From the NCBI GenBank assembly GCA_009839745.1, contig VXPE01000027.1, positions 1 through 53,348 of the forward strand: a DNA stretch of 53,348 nt, given 5' to 3'. Below the pieces are notes generated by a model. It ran no database searches. It was not told where the DNA came from and saw only the letters and a list, made by a program, of their open reading frames with translations. The translations under genes and the position numbers were made by a program. Positions 8,435 through 17,183 of this stretch are shown here, one piece after another. The stretch is from Candidatus Poribacteria bacterium. Lineage in GTDB: Bacteria > Poribacteria > WGA-4E > WGA-3G. Within the stretch, counting starts at the first letter, position 1. Each line of letters opens with the position of its first letter.

Positions 8435-8887
8435 TTGATTCGGGTTACCAATACGAGTCGCGATACCACTTTTGATGTAGAAGTGGTTTACAACGCGGTG
8501 CGTGCAACGCTAAAGGCGCATGACGCAGAACCGTGTGAGGTCAGCGTCCTCTTGACAGATGATAGTGACATGAGACAACTCAACCGCGAGTATCGTGGTA
8601 CTGATGCACCGACAGATGTGTTAGCGTTTTCAATGCGTGAAGGTGAAGATGGTGATGTAAATCCAAGTTTGCTTGGGGATCTTGTTGTCTCCCTTGAAAC
8701 CGCTGCGCGGCAAGCATTGACGAGAGATGGACTGAGTGGAGATTGCGGTAATCTTGAAACCGAAACCGCGTTGCTCACCGTCCACGGCATGCTACATCTG
8801 CTCGGTTACGACCATCAAACGCAAGAAGAAGCCGAGATCATGTTTGAGAAACAGGAGAGTATCTTTCGGTTACTACAGGAAAGGTAA
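8435..8887 (+). CDS. ybeY: Endoribonuclease YbeY (rRNA maturation factor)
   Basis: 150 residues, normal for the family. The zinc-binding signature HGMLHLLGYDH near residues 118-128 has all three His residues in the HxxxHxxxxxH spacing. YbeY is a single-strand-specific endoribonuclease needed for 16S rRNA 3'-end maturation and 70S quality control. It starts with TTG at 8435, preceded by AAGGATAA at the end of phoH, so the two are translationally close (5-bp gap). A corC-type gene follows after 44 bp, giving the usual phoH-ybeY-corC order. Confidence 0.95.
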   Translation: MIRVTNTSRDTTFDVEVVYNAVRATLKAHDAEPCEVSVLLTDDSDMRQLNREYRGTDAPTDVLAFSMREGEDGDVNPSLLGDLVVSLETAARQALTRDGLSGDCGNLETETALLTVHGMLHLLGYDHQTQEEAEIMFEKQESIFRLLQER

Positions 8888-8931
8888 AATTAAAAATCTG
8901 ATCACCGCGAAATTGGTCCGTTATTAGGAGT

Positions 8932-10218
8932 GTGATTTTACGTTTGGACGACCTAGCCTTAGTCATCAAACTTGTTAGCTTAGGCATACTTTTAATTCTC
9001 AATGCGCTGTTTTCAGCTGCCGAAGCGTTACTTGCTCGGTTAACGCGAGATGATATTCTCAAGTTTGCCGAGGAGGGCGGCAAACGCTACGAACTACTAA
9101 CTTCCCTATTGCGCAACCCGCGCCACTACTCGTTGACCATTATCACCGCTAAAACGATTCTGATAGTGGTGAGCGTTATGGTATTTATGACGTTTTGGGA
9201 ATACCAATATCCAGTGGCGAATGCGGCTCTCGCAGTCGCCTGTTTCGTCGTCTTTACTGAATTGTTTCCGAAAAATTATGTGCAGGGTAGCACGGGGGAA
9301 GCCACGATTCGAGCACTCAGGGTGCTCCGTGCGCTCTATTGGGGCGGATTCGTGGTTTTAATCCCCTTGAATTTCCTCGCAAACCTTATCGTCCGCGTCT
9401 TTGGAGGTAAGGTGACCACAGCACAAGACAGCCTCGTATCTCCAGAGGTTTTGGAGACCCTCGATAACGTCGCCGATAGCCAAGAAATTTTAGAACCAGA
9501 CGACCGAGAAATGATCTCTCGGATTTTAGATTTGCCAGATAAAGTCGTTCGAGAAATCATGGTTGCACGGACCGACATGATCTGTCTTGAAGTTACCACC
9601 CCTGGGGACGAGGTTTTACAGACAACCATCGCCTGCCGACATACCCGTATTCCCATCTATGAGGAAACCATCGACCTAATTGTCGGCATTTTACACGTTA
9701 AAGATATGTTGGATTGCTGGGAGAAAGGCGAACCGATCAATTTGGGGGAACTGATCGTTGATCGGAGTCCTTTTTTCACACCAGAGAGTAAGAATATTTC
9801 AGAACTCTTCCGGGAACTTCGAGCGCATAAACAGCACATCGCAATCGTTGTGGATGAATACGGCGGCACTGCTGGGATTGTGACGTTAGAAAATATCATC
9901 GAAGAAATTGTCGGCGAAATCCACGATGAAGACGAAATCGATGAACAGGATGACTACGTCCAGATAGATGTCAACACCTATTCGGTGGATGCGAGGCTGA
10001 ATCTTATTGAGTTGAACGAAAAACTCGGGACAGAGCTTGAAGCGGAACACATTGATACAATCGGTGGCTTTGTCGTAGACCATCTCGGGCGCGTGCCTGC
10101 ACAGGGCGATCAATTTACCTACCGCGGAATCCGTTTTACCGTATTCGAGGCGGATGAACGTCGCGTCCATAGGATTCATCTTCGGGTGCCAGATATCGAC
10201 ACCGGTGATGCATCTTAA
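8932..10218 (+). CDS. HlyC/CorC family transporter (CNNM/DUF21 - CBS pair - CorC_HlyC)
   Basis: 428-residue integral membrane protein. An N-terminal DUF21/CNNM domain with about four hydrophobic segments (roughly residues 8-30, 65-85, 92-108, 120-148) is followed by a linker with VREIMVARTDMICLE, a CBS pair (about 200-320, including HIAIVVDEYGGTAGIVTLENIIEEIVGEI) and a C-terminal CorC_HlyC domain (about 335-420, ending in GDQFTYRGIRFTVFEAD). Family members handle Mg2+ or Co2+ efflux. The GTG start at 8932 has GGAG just upstream. All three genes of this operon use non-ATG starts (TTG, TTG, GTG). Confidence 0.92.
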   Translation: MILRLDDLALVIKLVSLGILLILNALFSAAEALLARLTRDDILKFAEEGGKRYELLTSLLRNPRHYSLTIITAKTILIVVSVMVFMTFWEYQYPVANAALAVACFVVFTELFPKNYVQGSTGEATIRALRVLRALYWGGFVVLIPLNFLANLIVRVFGGKVTTAQDSLVSPEVLETLDNVADSQEILEPDDREMISRILDLPDKVVREIMVARTDMICLEVTTPGDEVLQTTIACRHTRIPIYEETIDLIVGILHVKDMLDCWEKGEPINLGELIVDRSPFFTPESKNISELFRELRAHKQHIAIVVDEYGGTAGIVTLENIIEEIVGEIHDEDEIDEQDDYVQIDVNTYSVDARLNLIELNEKLGTELEAEHIDTIGGFVVDHLGRVPAQGDQFTYRGIRFTVFEADERRVHRIHLRVPDIDTGDAS

Positions 10219-10319
10219 AAGTAGGAATTGCTGACCTCCATTCCACGGGCGGACTTTTGAAGGGGACCCGTTTCCGAAGGGAATGGAATTTGTACGAACG
10301 TTGCAATTTTGAAATTAAT

Positions 10320-10348
10320 TTGACAATCCGCCGCAGAAGAGGTATAAT
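10320..10348 (+). promoter_or_regulatory. Consensus sigma70-type promoter upstream of tRNA-Pro
   Basis: TTGACA at 10320-10325 and TATAAT at 10343-10348 with exactly 17 bp between them, followed 12 bp later by the first base of tRNA-Pro. This is the strongest promoter match in the window and shows that the organism uses an E. coli-like housekeeping sigma consensus. Confidence 0.9.
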
Positions 10349-10360
10349 TAAACATAAGAA

Positions 10361-10439
<79 letters not shown>

Positions 10440-10477
10440 AGTCCTTCAGCGAAAGCGCATCTACCACACCCGAAACC

Positions 10478-11242
10478 ATGGCAGCTCAAAAAACCCAGGC
10501 GATTGTCATTCGCACCTTTCCCCTCCAAGAATTCCATAAAATCATTACCTTCTACACGCCTGATTTCGGGAAAGTTAAGGCAGTCGCTTACGGCGTAAAA
10601 AGTCCAAAAAGTCGCCTCAGTGGAAGCTTAGAACTCCTCAACCACGGAACCCTTCTCTTTCAGCATCGCGAAAATCGGGAATTGCAAAACATCACCGACT
10701 TCAATCTGATTGACGGGTTTGACGCGATTCGTTCCGATTTCACACGCATCACCTACGGATGTTATTTCGCTGAACTCGTAGACAGCATCGCATCAGAGGG
10801 GATCGCCAGCCCTGAGATTTTCAGTCTCCTCCATACCACCTACCACGCTTTAGTTCATGCGGATGATATTCCTTTGCTCGCCAGAGGGTTTGAGATTAAG
10901 TTTCTCGATTGTGCAGGGTATGGACCGGAACTTTCACGGTGTGTGCATTGCGGTTCATCTGTGAGAGAGGGAACGACAGACAGATTCGGCATCGCTTTCA
11001 GCGTCCGATACGGTGGTGTGCTTTGTGGTGAGTGCAAAAATCGAGACGGTGCTGCCTTGGCAATTGCACTCGGTAGTTGCGAATTGTTGAAAGTGCTTCG
11101 GAAATCTGAATGGGAGCGGTTTAACCGAATCCGCGCCTCTACCCGCAATCATCAGGAACTTAAGCGTCTGCTTGGCAATTTCATTGAATATCATACCGAA
11201 CGCACCTTAAAAAGCCTCAGATTTATTGAGAATGTTTTGTAG
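10478..11242 (+). CDS. recO: DNA repair protein RecO
   Basis: 254 residues, normal for RecO. The N-terminal OB-fold region begins with KTQAIVIRTFPLQEFHKIITFYTPDFGKVKAVAYGVK, including the basic GVKSPKSRLSGSLELL strand pattern. The zinc module has four cysteines as RCVHC and LCGEC (about residues 152-155 and 186-189). RecO helps RecR load RecA onto SSB-coated DNA. Neighbouring phoH-ybeY-corC-recO is a common conserved order, here with tRNA-Pro between corC and recO. No ribosome site is obvious next to the ATG, so processing or readthrough from the tRNA transcript may matter. Confidence 0.93.
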   Translation: MAAQKTQAIVIRTFPLQEFHKIITFYTPDFGKVKAVAYGVKSPKSRLSGSLELLNHGTLLFQHRENRELQNITDFNLIDGFDAIRSDFTRITYGCYFAELVDSIASEGIASPEIFSLLHTTYHALVHADDIPLLARGFEIKFLDCAGYGPELSRCVHCGSSVREGTTDRFGIAFSVRYGGVLCGECKNRDGAALAIALGSCELLKVLRKSEWERFNRIRASTRNHQELKRLLGNFIEYHTERTLKSLRFIENVL

Positions 11243-11330
11243 ACCCCAAACGATTTATACGCTGGGTTTCTCGATCAAAATTTTATATATTTAGTCTGGA
11301 AACATTCAGAACAGATAAGGAGTTATCAAA

Positions 11331-14300
11331 TTGAAGAAAAATAGTATCTTAAAAACTTTTAGCGGTGAGTTACGGAAACTTGCAAGTTTCACAGGTTTCA
11401 CTAAAGTGACGCTTTTCTTACTTGTTGCGGGATATATGGCAGTAGGAGTGAACTTTGATGCCTCTGCTGCGATCACTGGAAAAATTGCGGGTGTCATCAC
11501 CGCTGAAGCAACGAATGAACCGCTGGCAAACGTCACGGTGACGCTCGTCGGAACGAGCAGTACCACGACAACCAACACCGCTGGCTACTATGTTATGACG
11601 AACATCCCACCCGGAAGCTATGATGTGAGGGTTAACCTCACGGGGTATGCGGTAGAGACTGTAGCGGGGACAGGGGTAATCGCCGGTCTTACGACGACGT
11701 TAGACTTTACCCTAAAAAGTGCTGCGGTGCAACTTGAAGGGATAACGGTGACGGCTGTCAAGCCTCTCGTCAAGCGGGACGTTACGCAGACGACGAGGAT
11801 CATTGAATCGGACGATATTGAAGCGATGCCCCGCGATACCGTGAATGGGATTTTACAAACCCTTCCTGGGGTTGCGGTCCTGAACTCAACCGGTTCAACG
11901 CATGTTCGGGGCGGGAGGTCGATGGAGATTCGGTATCTCATTGACGGTATCCCAATTAATAATCCGATCAGCAGAAGTTTGGGTTTGAGTATCGGCACGA
12001 ATTCCCTTGAGCAGATGGAAGTCATCACGGGCGGATTCAATGCGGAACACGGGGACGCACAATCCGGTATTGTTAATCTCATCACGAAGGTCGGAACAAA
12101 TAAATTCTCTGGTAGAATCCGGTACCGGGTCGGACAGTGGGGGACCCATCACGGCGATCCGTTATACGGTCCATGGCTCGATCCAGACAACGGATTTCGA
12201 CCGGTTGCGATTGAACCCTTCAGAGGTATTTTCTTCGGGCAACCCTACGACTATCAAACGCCCTACCGTGGACAGGATGTCACCGTTGCGGAGTTAGCAG
12301 AACGGGAAGGCGATGAACAGGTCGTCTTTACGGAGATTTTCCCGGGCGTATATGCCGACAGGACCCAAAACCCGCTTCAACCGGTGATGGATCCCGAGAC
12401 AGGTGAACCCCAAGTTAACCCCGATACGGGTGAAACAATCATGACACGCCAACCTTACAAGGATGCCGATGGCACTGTTATCGACTATGAGAAGAGACAG
12501 GTTACTTTATTAGACGGTTACGTCGTCGATCTCGAACAGTATAGTGGGTTGTTCAATGACACGAAGAAGTATGATCTATCGCCGAGCCATATCGGTGAAT
12601 TTGCGCTCAGCGGACCAATATGGGGGAATCGTTTAACGTTTGCCGCCTCCAGCCAGCTATCACGAAATCACAGTTTTTTCCCGAATAGCAACGGGACATC
12701 CTATATCTTCCAAGGGAAACTGAAGTTTGAAGTGACACCGAGTATCAAACTCACCGCAAGTGGGCTTTTCAACCGCGGCGAGAGTCATTCCTATGGCGGT
12801 TCGCTCCGCTTTTGGCCCAATGCCGTTCCGGTATCAAATTCAAGCGCGCGGAATACGTCCGTGCGACTCTCACATAATATCAACTCTGGTACTTTCTATA
12901 CGCTGACACTTGGGCAATTTCATCGTTCTGGTGAGGCGCATCAACCCGGAAAGGTGTGGGATCCGTTGGAAAAGACGTTTGGTGAAAACGCATGGGATCC
13001 CGATAAATCCTTTGCACAGAATCAAGAAGAGGGCAGAATCAGAAACCCGCCCCAACAGGCTTACAACGATACAACCTATTTCGTCGCAGGTGACAGTAAT
13101 TCTTGGGGGTCCAGCAGGGCAACAACTTCAATAGCAAGAGCCGATTTTGCCAGCCAAGTTACAGCAAATCACCTGATCCAGACGGGTGTTGAGTTTTTGG
13201 GATACGATCTCTATAATCTCAGCACAACAAATTACGGAAGTTCCAACCTCTATATGGAGTACTATGATGTCCAGCCTCAATCCTTGAGTATGTATCTCCA
13301 AGACAAGATGGAGTATGAAGGCATGATCGTCAACGCTGGCTTACGATATGACCTGTATAATCCATCTGGAGTCTCACCCGCAGACCCGTTTGATCCGCTC
13401 GAACTGAACGACGATGGCACTATTAAATTGGATAAAAGCACCTATAAAGTTGGACTCCCGATCATTAAGAATCCTGTTGAGGCTTCCACCAAACACATGG
13501 TCGCACCGCGTCTGGGTATTTCCTTCCCGGTTACCGACCGATCGAAGTTGCACTTTACCTACGGGCATTACTATCAGATTCCGCGAGGTGATGATCTCTA
13601 CGAAAATCTCAATTTTGATATGCGGGGTGCAATCCGAAGAAGAGGGAACCCTGACTTAGATCCGGAGAGAACCATCGCTTATGAAGTCGGTATCATACGA
13701 CAATTCACCGATGACTTGACGATTGACATCACGGGGTTCACCAAGGATATTGATAAGCTTGTCAATAGCGTGCATGTTGACATCACCAACGATTACAGTT
13801 ACTTCCTCAACGGTGAATTCGAGGGTATGCTCCACGGCATCTATGGGCGAGTGCAGGGATTTGAACTCACGATTCGCAAGTGGCGCACAGGCGGAAGTCC
13901 GGTCTCTGGGATGCTCAGTTACACCTATTCCGTCGCGAAGGGAAAAGGCTCCAGTCGAAATCTGGGCTATCTCACCTACTATCGACAACAGCCTGACGTA
14001 ACGGAAAGCCATCCGTTGGCATGGGATCAACGTCACGTTTTTTCTGGACTGTTGGACATCCAATTGCCCCTTGATGCGGCTGTCAATTTAATTGGCAGAT
14101 ATGGCAGCGGTTTACCCTACACACCGAATCCGAGGGCACCCGTCAAACCCGATATCAACTCGAAGCGTTATCCCGCGACCTATAATGTGGACGCACTTAT
14201 CAGTAAACGGAGTCGCATTGGTGGGTTGACCTATACCTTCTTTGCGGACATTCGGAACATCTTCAACACGAAAAATCTGGACGATCTCTTAGACGCAGTA

Positions 14301-14405
14301 ACATATGACCGATACGGTATCCCGCTTGACAATCAGAAGCATTCGCATCCGTTGTCATGGAGTTCGCCGCGGTTGATTATGATGGGCGTGAGTTTGGATT
14401 TTTAG
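11331..14405 (+). CDS. TonB-dependent receptor with N-terminal carboxypeptidase-regulatory-like domain
   Basis: 1024-residue outer-membrane receptor. A hydrophobic export segment lies at about residues 21-47 (FTKVTLFLLVAGYMAVGV...DASA). A carboxypeptidase-regulatory-like beta domain follows at about 50-135 (GVITAEATNEPLANVTVTL), then the plug (about 145-260; RGGRSMEIRYLIDGIPINNP, and GGFNAEHGDAQSGIVNLIT) and a 22-strand-type barrel. The chain ends in WSSPRLIMMGVSLDF, an aromatic-ended strand expected for outer-membrane insertion. The TTG start at 11331 follows AAGGAG. Likely role: energised uptake of a large ligand, possibly oligosaccharide or siderophore. Copies of its last codons reappear downstream at 14463 and 15250. 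Confidence 0.9.
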   Translation: MKKNSILKTFSGELRKLASFTGFTKVTLFLLVAGYMAVGVNFDASAAITGKIAGVITAEATNEPLANVTVTLVGTSSTTTTNTAGYYVMTNIPPGSYDVRVNLTGYAVETVAGTGVIAGLTTTLDFTLKSAAVQLEGITVTAVKPLVKRDVTQTTRIIESDDIEAMPRDTVNGILQTLPGVAVLNSTGSTHVRGGRSMEIRYLIDGIPINNPISRSLGLSIGTNSLEQMEVITGGFNAEHGDAQSGIVNLITKVGTNKFSGRIRYRVGQWGTHHGDPLYGPWLDPDNGFRPVAIEPFRGIFFGQPYDYQTPYRGQDVTVAELAEREGDEQVVFTEIFPGVYADRTQNPLQPVMDPETGEPQVNPDTGETIMTRQPYKDADGTVIDYEKRQVTLLDGYVVDLEQYSGLFNDTKKYDLSPSHIGEFALSGPIWGNRLTFAASSQLSRNHSFFPNSNGTSYIFQGKLKFEVTPSIKLTASGLFNRGESHSYGGSLRFWPNAVPVSNSSARNTSVRLSHNINSGTFYTLTLGQFHRSGEAHQPGKVWDPLEKTFGENAWDPDKSFAQNQEEGRIRNPPQQAYNDTTYFVAGDSNSWGSSRATTSIARADFASQVTANHLIQTGVEFLGYDLYNLSTTNYGSSNLYMEYYDVQPQSLSMYLQDKMEYEGMIVNAGLRYDLYNPSGVSPADPFDPLELNDDGTIKLDKSTYKVGLPIIKNPVEASTKHMVAPRLGISFPVTDRSKLHFTYGHYYQIPRGDDLYENLNFDMRGAIRRRGNPDLDPERTIAYEVGIIRQFTDDLTIDITGFTKDIDKLVNSVHVDITNDYSYFLNGEFEGMLHGIYGRVQGFELTIRKWRTGGSPVSGMLSYTYSVAKGKGSSRNLGYLTYYRQQPDVTESHPLAWDQRHVFSGLLDIQLPLDAAVNLIGRYGSGLPYTPNPRAPVKPDINSKRYPATYNVDALISKRSRIGGLTYTFFADIRNIFNTKNLDDLLDAVTYDRYGIPLDNQKHSHPLSWSSPRLIMMGVSLDF

Positions 14406-14407
14406 TT

Positions 14408-14513
14408 GTAGCATAGGAGACCGTTAGCCTGTGCCTTGCGTTTTGGATCTTGTGTTCCACTATCATGGAGTTCCTCGCGCTTAGTGATGATGGGCATGAG
14501 TCTGAACTTTTAA
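14408..14513 (+). pseudogene. Duplicated 3'-terminal fragment of a TonB-dependent receptor and a hairpin repeat
   Basis: 14463-14513 encodes SWSSSRLVMMGMSLNF and a stop, almost the same as the end of the intact receptor (SWSSPRLIMMGVSLDF). Only these terminal codons survive. Between the two copies, 14410-14434 holds an AGCATAGG..CCTGTGCC-type hairpin related to the one at 16178-16200. Confidence 0.7.
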
Positions 14514-14540
14514 TTGAATAGGATAATAAGGAGGCGAACG

Positions 14541-14783
14541 ATGCGAATACCGGAAATCGCAGAAGCCATAAAAACGTTAAGTTCGACTGATCGGTCCCAC
14601 TTACGGAAACTCTTGAAAGCGCAAGACGAAGCCGATAAACTGGAAGTATTTCATCAAGTCCTACTGTCGAAAGGCTTAGTTAAAGAAGTGAAGAACCCTT
14701 CTGTCGCTGACACTATTGAACGGCAACTCATTGAGGTCAAGGGGAAACCTGTCTCACAAACAATTATTGAGGAGCGAAAATAG
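14541..14783 (+). CDS. Putative antitoxin of a VapBC-like pair
   Basis: 80 residues from the ATG at 14541, which sits 7 bp after AAGGAGG; the longer frame from 14514 would begin inside the receptor-tail relic. The protein is small and charged, with helical segments (IAEAIKTLSSTDRSHLRKLLKAQ...DTIERQLIEVKGKPVSQTI). I do not see a standard AbrB or ribbon-helix-helix motif, so the antitoxin call rests mainly on its position 3 bp before a PIN-domain gene. This size and order are typical of PIN-toxin partners. Confidence 0.55.
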   Translation: MRIPEIAEAIKTLSSTDRSHLRKLLKAQDEADKLEVFHQVLLSKGLVKEVKNPSVADTIERQLIEVKGKPVSQTIIEERK

Positions 14784-14786
14784 GCG

Positions 14787-15248
14787 GTGATCTACTATAT
14801 GGATAGTAGTTGTCTTGTTAAACGTTACGTCAATGAAATTGGTTCACAATGGGTTCTCAGCATCACTGACCCTGCTGCAGGAAACGAGATTTACACTGTC
14901 CGTATTACAGGGGTTGAGGTTATTTCTGCTGTCTCGCGTCGGAAACGGGAGGGCACAATTGTCTCGGCTGATGCTGCGATGGTAATTGCCACCTTGAAAA
15001 ATGACTTACTGAACGAGTATCAGATCATTGAAGTGACCGAGCAGTTAGTGAATCGGGCGATGATCTTAGCTGAAATTTATGGTTTACGCGGCTTTGATGC
15101 GGTACAACTCGCAGCGGCCTGCGAAGTTCAGGCACTTTGTATCGCAAGTGGAATTCCACCGCTCTCTTTTCTCTCTGCAGATAGGGGACTCAATGCCGCA
15201 GCTGCAGCTGGAGGACTGTCAGTAGATGATCCAAATGACCACCCTTAA
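14787..15248 (+). CDS. PIN-domain ribonuclease, VapC-like toxin
   Basis: 153 residues. The PIN fold acidic residues are visible: Asp6 in YYMDSSCLVKRY, Glu44 in TGVEVISA, Asp105 in LRGFDAVQLAAA and Asp134 in FLSADRGLNAAA. VapC-type toxins cleave tRNA or rRNA. The GTG start at 14787 lies 3 bp after the antitoxin stop, so the two are co-translated. Downstream of its stop the codons NMMGVSLDF-stop (15250-15276) are a third copy of the TonB receptor end, showing the cassette lies inside receptor-derived DNA. Confidence 0.8.
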   Translation: MIYYMDSSCLVKRYVNEIGSQWVLSITDPAAGNEIYTVRITGVEVISAVSRRKREGTIVSADAAMVIATLKNDLLNEYQIIEVTEQLVNRAMILAEIYGLRGFDAVQLAAACEVQALCIASGIPPLSFLSADRGLNAAAAAGGLSVDDPNDHP

Positions 15249-15249
15249 A

Positions 15250-15276
15250 TATGATGGGTGTGAGTCTTGACTTTTA
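15250..15276 (+). pseudogene. Third copy of the TonB-receptor terminal codons
   Basis: The frame ATGATGGGTGTGAGTCTTG reads NMMGVSLDF and stops at TAG, matching the last residues of the receptor ending at 14405. It is a fragment with no upstream homology that I can see. Confidence 0.6.
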
Positions 15277-15295
15277 GGAGAGATAGCGAACTCAA

Positions 15296-16126
15296 ATGAA
15301 ACGTCAAAAAACAGTATCCTTATCAAAGATTTACAACCAAGAAGAAGACTTTTCGGCTGATCTTGCTGATAATCTTGATGTGCTCAGAATTGGTAGTTTT
15401 GAGGACGCTGAAACGGAATCCAACGTAGGCACGCGCAGAGCAGACATTGTCGCTGTCGGTGAAAATGGTACACTCGTTGTCGAAAACCAATTCGGCAAGG
15501 CAAATTGGGATCACTGGGGCAGACTTGAGTCTTACGCGCGCTTGAAGGAAGCCGATGTGGCAGCGTTAGTAGCCGAAAGTTTTGAAGAACTGATGATTGT
15601 TACGTGCAATCTGCGAAATGAAGACAGTAGCATTGATTGGTATCTCATTCAAGCACAGGCAAATACGCATGAGGAACTATACTTTCATCATGTTGCTCGA
15701 CCTGCAATAGATATTCAAACCGAGAGACAACTGGACATTGAATATGATGAATTCTGGGCACCGATTCGCAGGGGTGAACTCGGAAAACTATTTATGGGAC
15801 CGCCTATGTCTCATCACAATAACGGCTGGATGGGTAATAAAACTATCCCTGGTGTAGAAGTGTGGCTTAGACTTACTAACCAGAAATGCTATATTCGATT
15901 GTACTTTCTGAAACCAAACCACTTTGAGCGTCGAGACAAGATTATGCCATTATTTCCGAAATCGGAATACGATTACGAATACAAGGATACACCCACCCGT
16001 ACAACGGTGATTTTTCCTGTCATTAACAAAGGCAAAAACGACCGCGATGATTGGGATGAAATTCGCGAGAAATTAGTTGCCAAGGGCACTGACATCTACA
16101 ATAGAATCAAGGATTCTGATCTATAA
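15296..16126 (+). CDS. PD-(D/E)XK nuclease-like protein with DUF4268-type C-terminus
   Basis: 276 residues. RRADIVAVGENGTLVVENQFGKANWDHWGRLESYA (about residues 48-82) is the core: Asp in ADIV, Glu in VVENQ, with Gln in the usual Lys place, followed by the DHxGRLxxYA helix common in this group. The C-terminal half (about 170-276, VEVWLRLTNQKCYIRLYF...DYEYKDTPTRTTVIF) resembles DUF4268. Such proteins occur as solitary genes next to toxin-antitoxin and RM genes; a DNA-cleaving role is likely but unproven. It follows the VapBC-like pair, 19 bp after the receptor-tail relic's stop. Confidence 0.7.
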   Translation: MKRQKTVSLSKIYNQEEDFSADLADNLDVLRIGSFEDAETESNVGTRRADIVAVGENGTLVVENQFGKANWDHWGRLESYARLKEADVAALVAESFEELMIVTCNLRNEDSSIDWYLIQAQANTHEELYFHHVARPAIDIQTERQLDIEYDEFWAPIRRGELGKLFMGPPMSHHNNGWMGNKTIPGVEVWLRLTNQKCYIRLYFLKPNHFERRDKIMPLFPKSEYDYEYKDTPTRTTVIFPVINKGKNDRDDWDEIREKLVAKGTDIYNRIKDSDL

Positions 16127-16177
16127 CGCGGGTTGCCATCTTTGTAGCAGAATCCGTTAAATGGGGACAGGTATTGT

Positions 16178-16200
16178 AGCATAGACTGTTAGTCTGTGCT
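16178..16200. repeat. AGCATAGACT hairpin repeat
   Basis: AGCATAGACT (16178-16187) and AGTCTGTGCT (16191-16200) form a 10-bp stem with one T-G wobble and loop GTT. The same type of repeat (AGCATAGG...CCTGTGCC) sits at 14410-14434, so the two bracket the VapBC/nuclease cassette. Confidence 0.65.
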
Positions 16201-16239
16201 TGAATGCCGCAAATTGATAGTTTAAGGGAAGGATCGAAA

Positions 16240-16413
16240 ATGAAAACACAAACTTTTACGGCGAGTGTCTGGAAAGAAGATAACTGGTTTATTGCCCAAT
16301 GTTTAGAGGTCGATATTGCAAGTCAAGGTGAAAGTGAAGAAGGGGCTTTAGACAATCTGGCAGAAGCGTTGGAACTGTACTTCGAGTCCTCAACCGAGTT
16401 TGACAGACTTTAA
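16240..16413 (+). CDS. HicB-like antitoxin without a HicA neighbour
   Basis: 57 residues from the ATG at 16240, preceded by GGAAGGATCG; the in-frame ATG at 16204 falls in the tail of the hairpin repeat. The sequence MKTQTFTASVWKEDNWFIAQCLEVDIASQGESEEGALDNLAEALELYFE matches the HicB_N partial RNase-H-like fold, with the ASQGES turn and the DNLAEALELYFE helix. It lacks a C-terminal DNA-binding domain. HicA, the usual small dsRBD-like toxin, is absent on both sides. The next gene, a 2H phosphoesterase fusion, begins 11 bp later and is the only candidate partner. Confidence 0.75.
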   Translation: MKTQTFTASVWKEDNWFIAQCLEVDIASQGESEEGALDNLAEALELYFESSTEFDRL

Positions 16414-16424
16414 AGAGGTTATGT

Positions 16425-17177
16425 ATGCCATTTGTTGCTGAACTGTATTTTGATCCCTCAACCGAAGAACACCTTCGCGGCGCGTGGCACGCCCTTGATG
16501 AAGCAGGAATTAGTGATTCTATGCCCAAAGGTGGTTATCGTCCACATATATCACTTGGGATTTGCGAGCACCTTGAACTTAATGCGTTTGCGAAGGAGCT
16601 TTCAACGTTTGCGGCGAGCCTTGCGCCATTCCGATTGTCGTTCCCAAACATAAGCATCTTTTCTACATCGGAAGGGTTTGTTTACTGGGGCGCAACAGCC
16701 ACTTCGCAATTGCTGAATCTACACGCGGCATTTCATGAAATCTTCAAAAAATACGCAAAAGAACAAAGGGAATATTACACCGTTGGGCAGTGGGTACCGC
16801 ACTGCACGCTCGCTTTTGGGCTGTCAGAGGACCAGATTACTAAAGCAGTAAACGTTTGTCGGCAAATGGATTTGCCGGTTTCCACGGAAGTCAAAGAGAT
16901 TGGATTGATGGAGGTTTCCCCTACGGGTTGTCAAACACTATTTTTGTTCAGTTTCAAAACGACTGATACCACCGAACTGAATGACGAATTGCGTCCCGAA
17001 TACGACGAAACGATGCTAAAAGATGGCGTTCGTGGGAAATACGCGAAGCAATACGCTGCTGGGACAAACATTGTCCGCCTTGAACCAGATGTTGCTGCTG
17101 CTTTTCCAAGCGAACAAGCCGTTAATGAGGCATTACGATTCGCTTTGAAAGTAATAGAAGGAGCCAAGAATCTATAA
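16425..17177 (+). CDS. 2H phosphoesterase (2'-5' RNA ligase-like) fused to a small antitoxin-like C-terminal domain
   Basis: 250 residues. Residues 1-175 form a 2H phosphoesterase fold with both signature motifs, RPHISLGI (about 39-46) and VPHCTLAF (about 124-131). Such enzymes act on 2',3'-cyclic phosphates or 2'-5' linkages in RNA or nucleotides. Residues about 187-245 (ELRPEYDETMLKDGVRGKYAKQYAAGT, then NIVRLEPDVAAAFPSEQAVNEAL) match a free-standing small protein I recognise from cyanobacterial and uncultured genomes, where it often sits beside toxin genes. The fusion is unusual. It follows the HicB-like gene by 11 bp and precedes a glycosyltransferase by 6 bp. Confidence 0.7.
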   Translation: MPFVAELYFDPSTEEHLRGAWHALDEAGISDSMPKGGYRPHISLGICEHLELNAFAKELSTFAASLAPFRLSFPNISIFSTSEGFVYWGATATSQLLNLHAAFHEIFKKYAKEQREYYTVGQWVPHCTLAFGLSEDQITKAVNVCRQMDLPVSTEVKEIGLMEVSPTGCQTLFLFSFKTTDTTELNDELRPEYDETMLKDGVRGKYAKQYAAGTNIVRLEPDVAAAFPSEQAVNEALRFALKVIEGAKNL

Positions 17178-17183
17178 CTGCAG

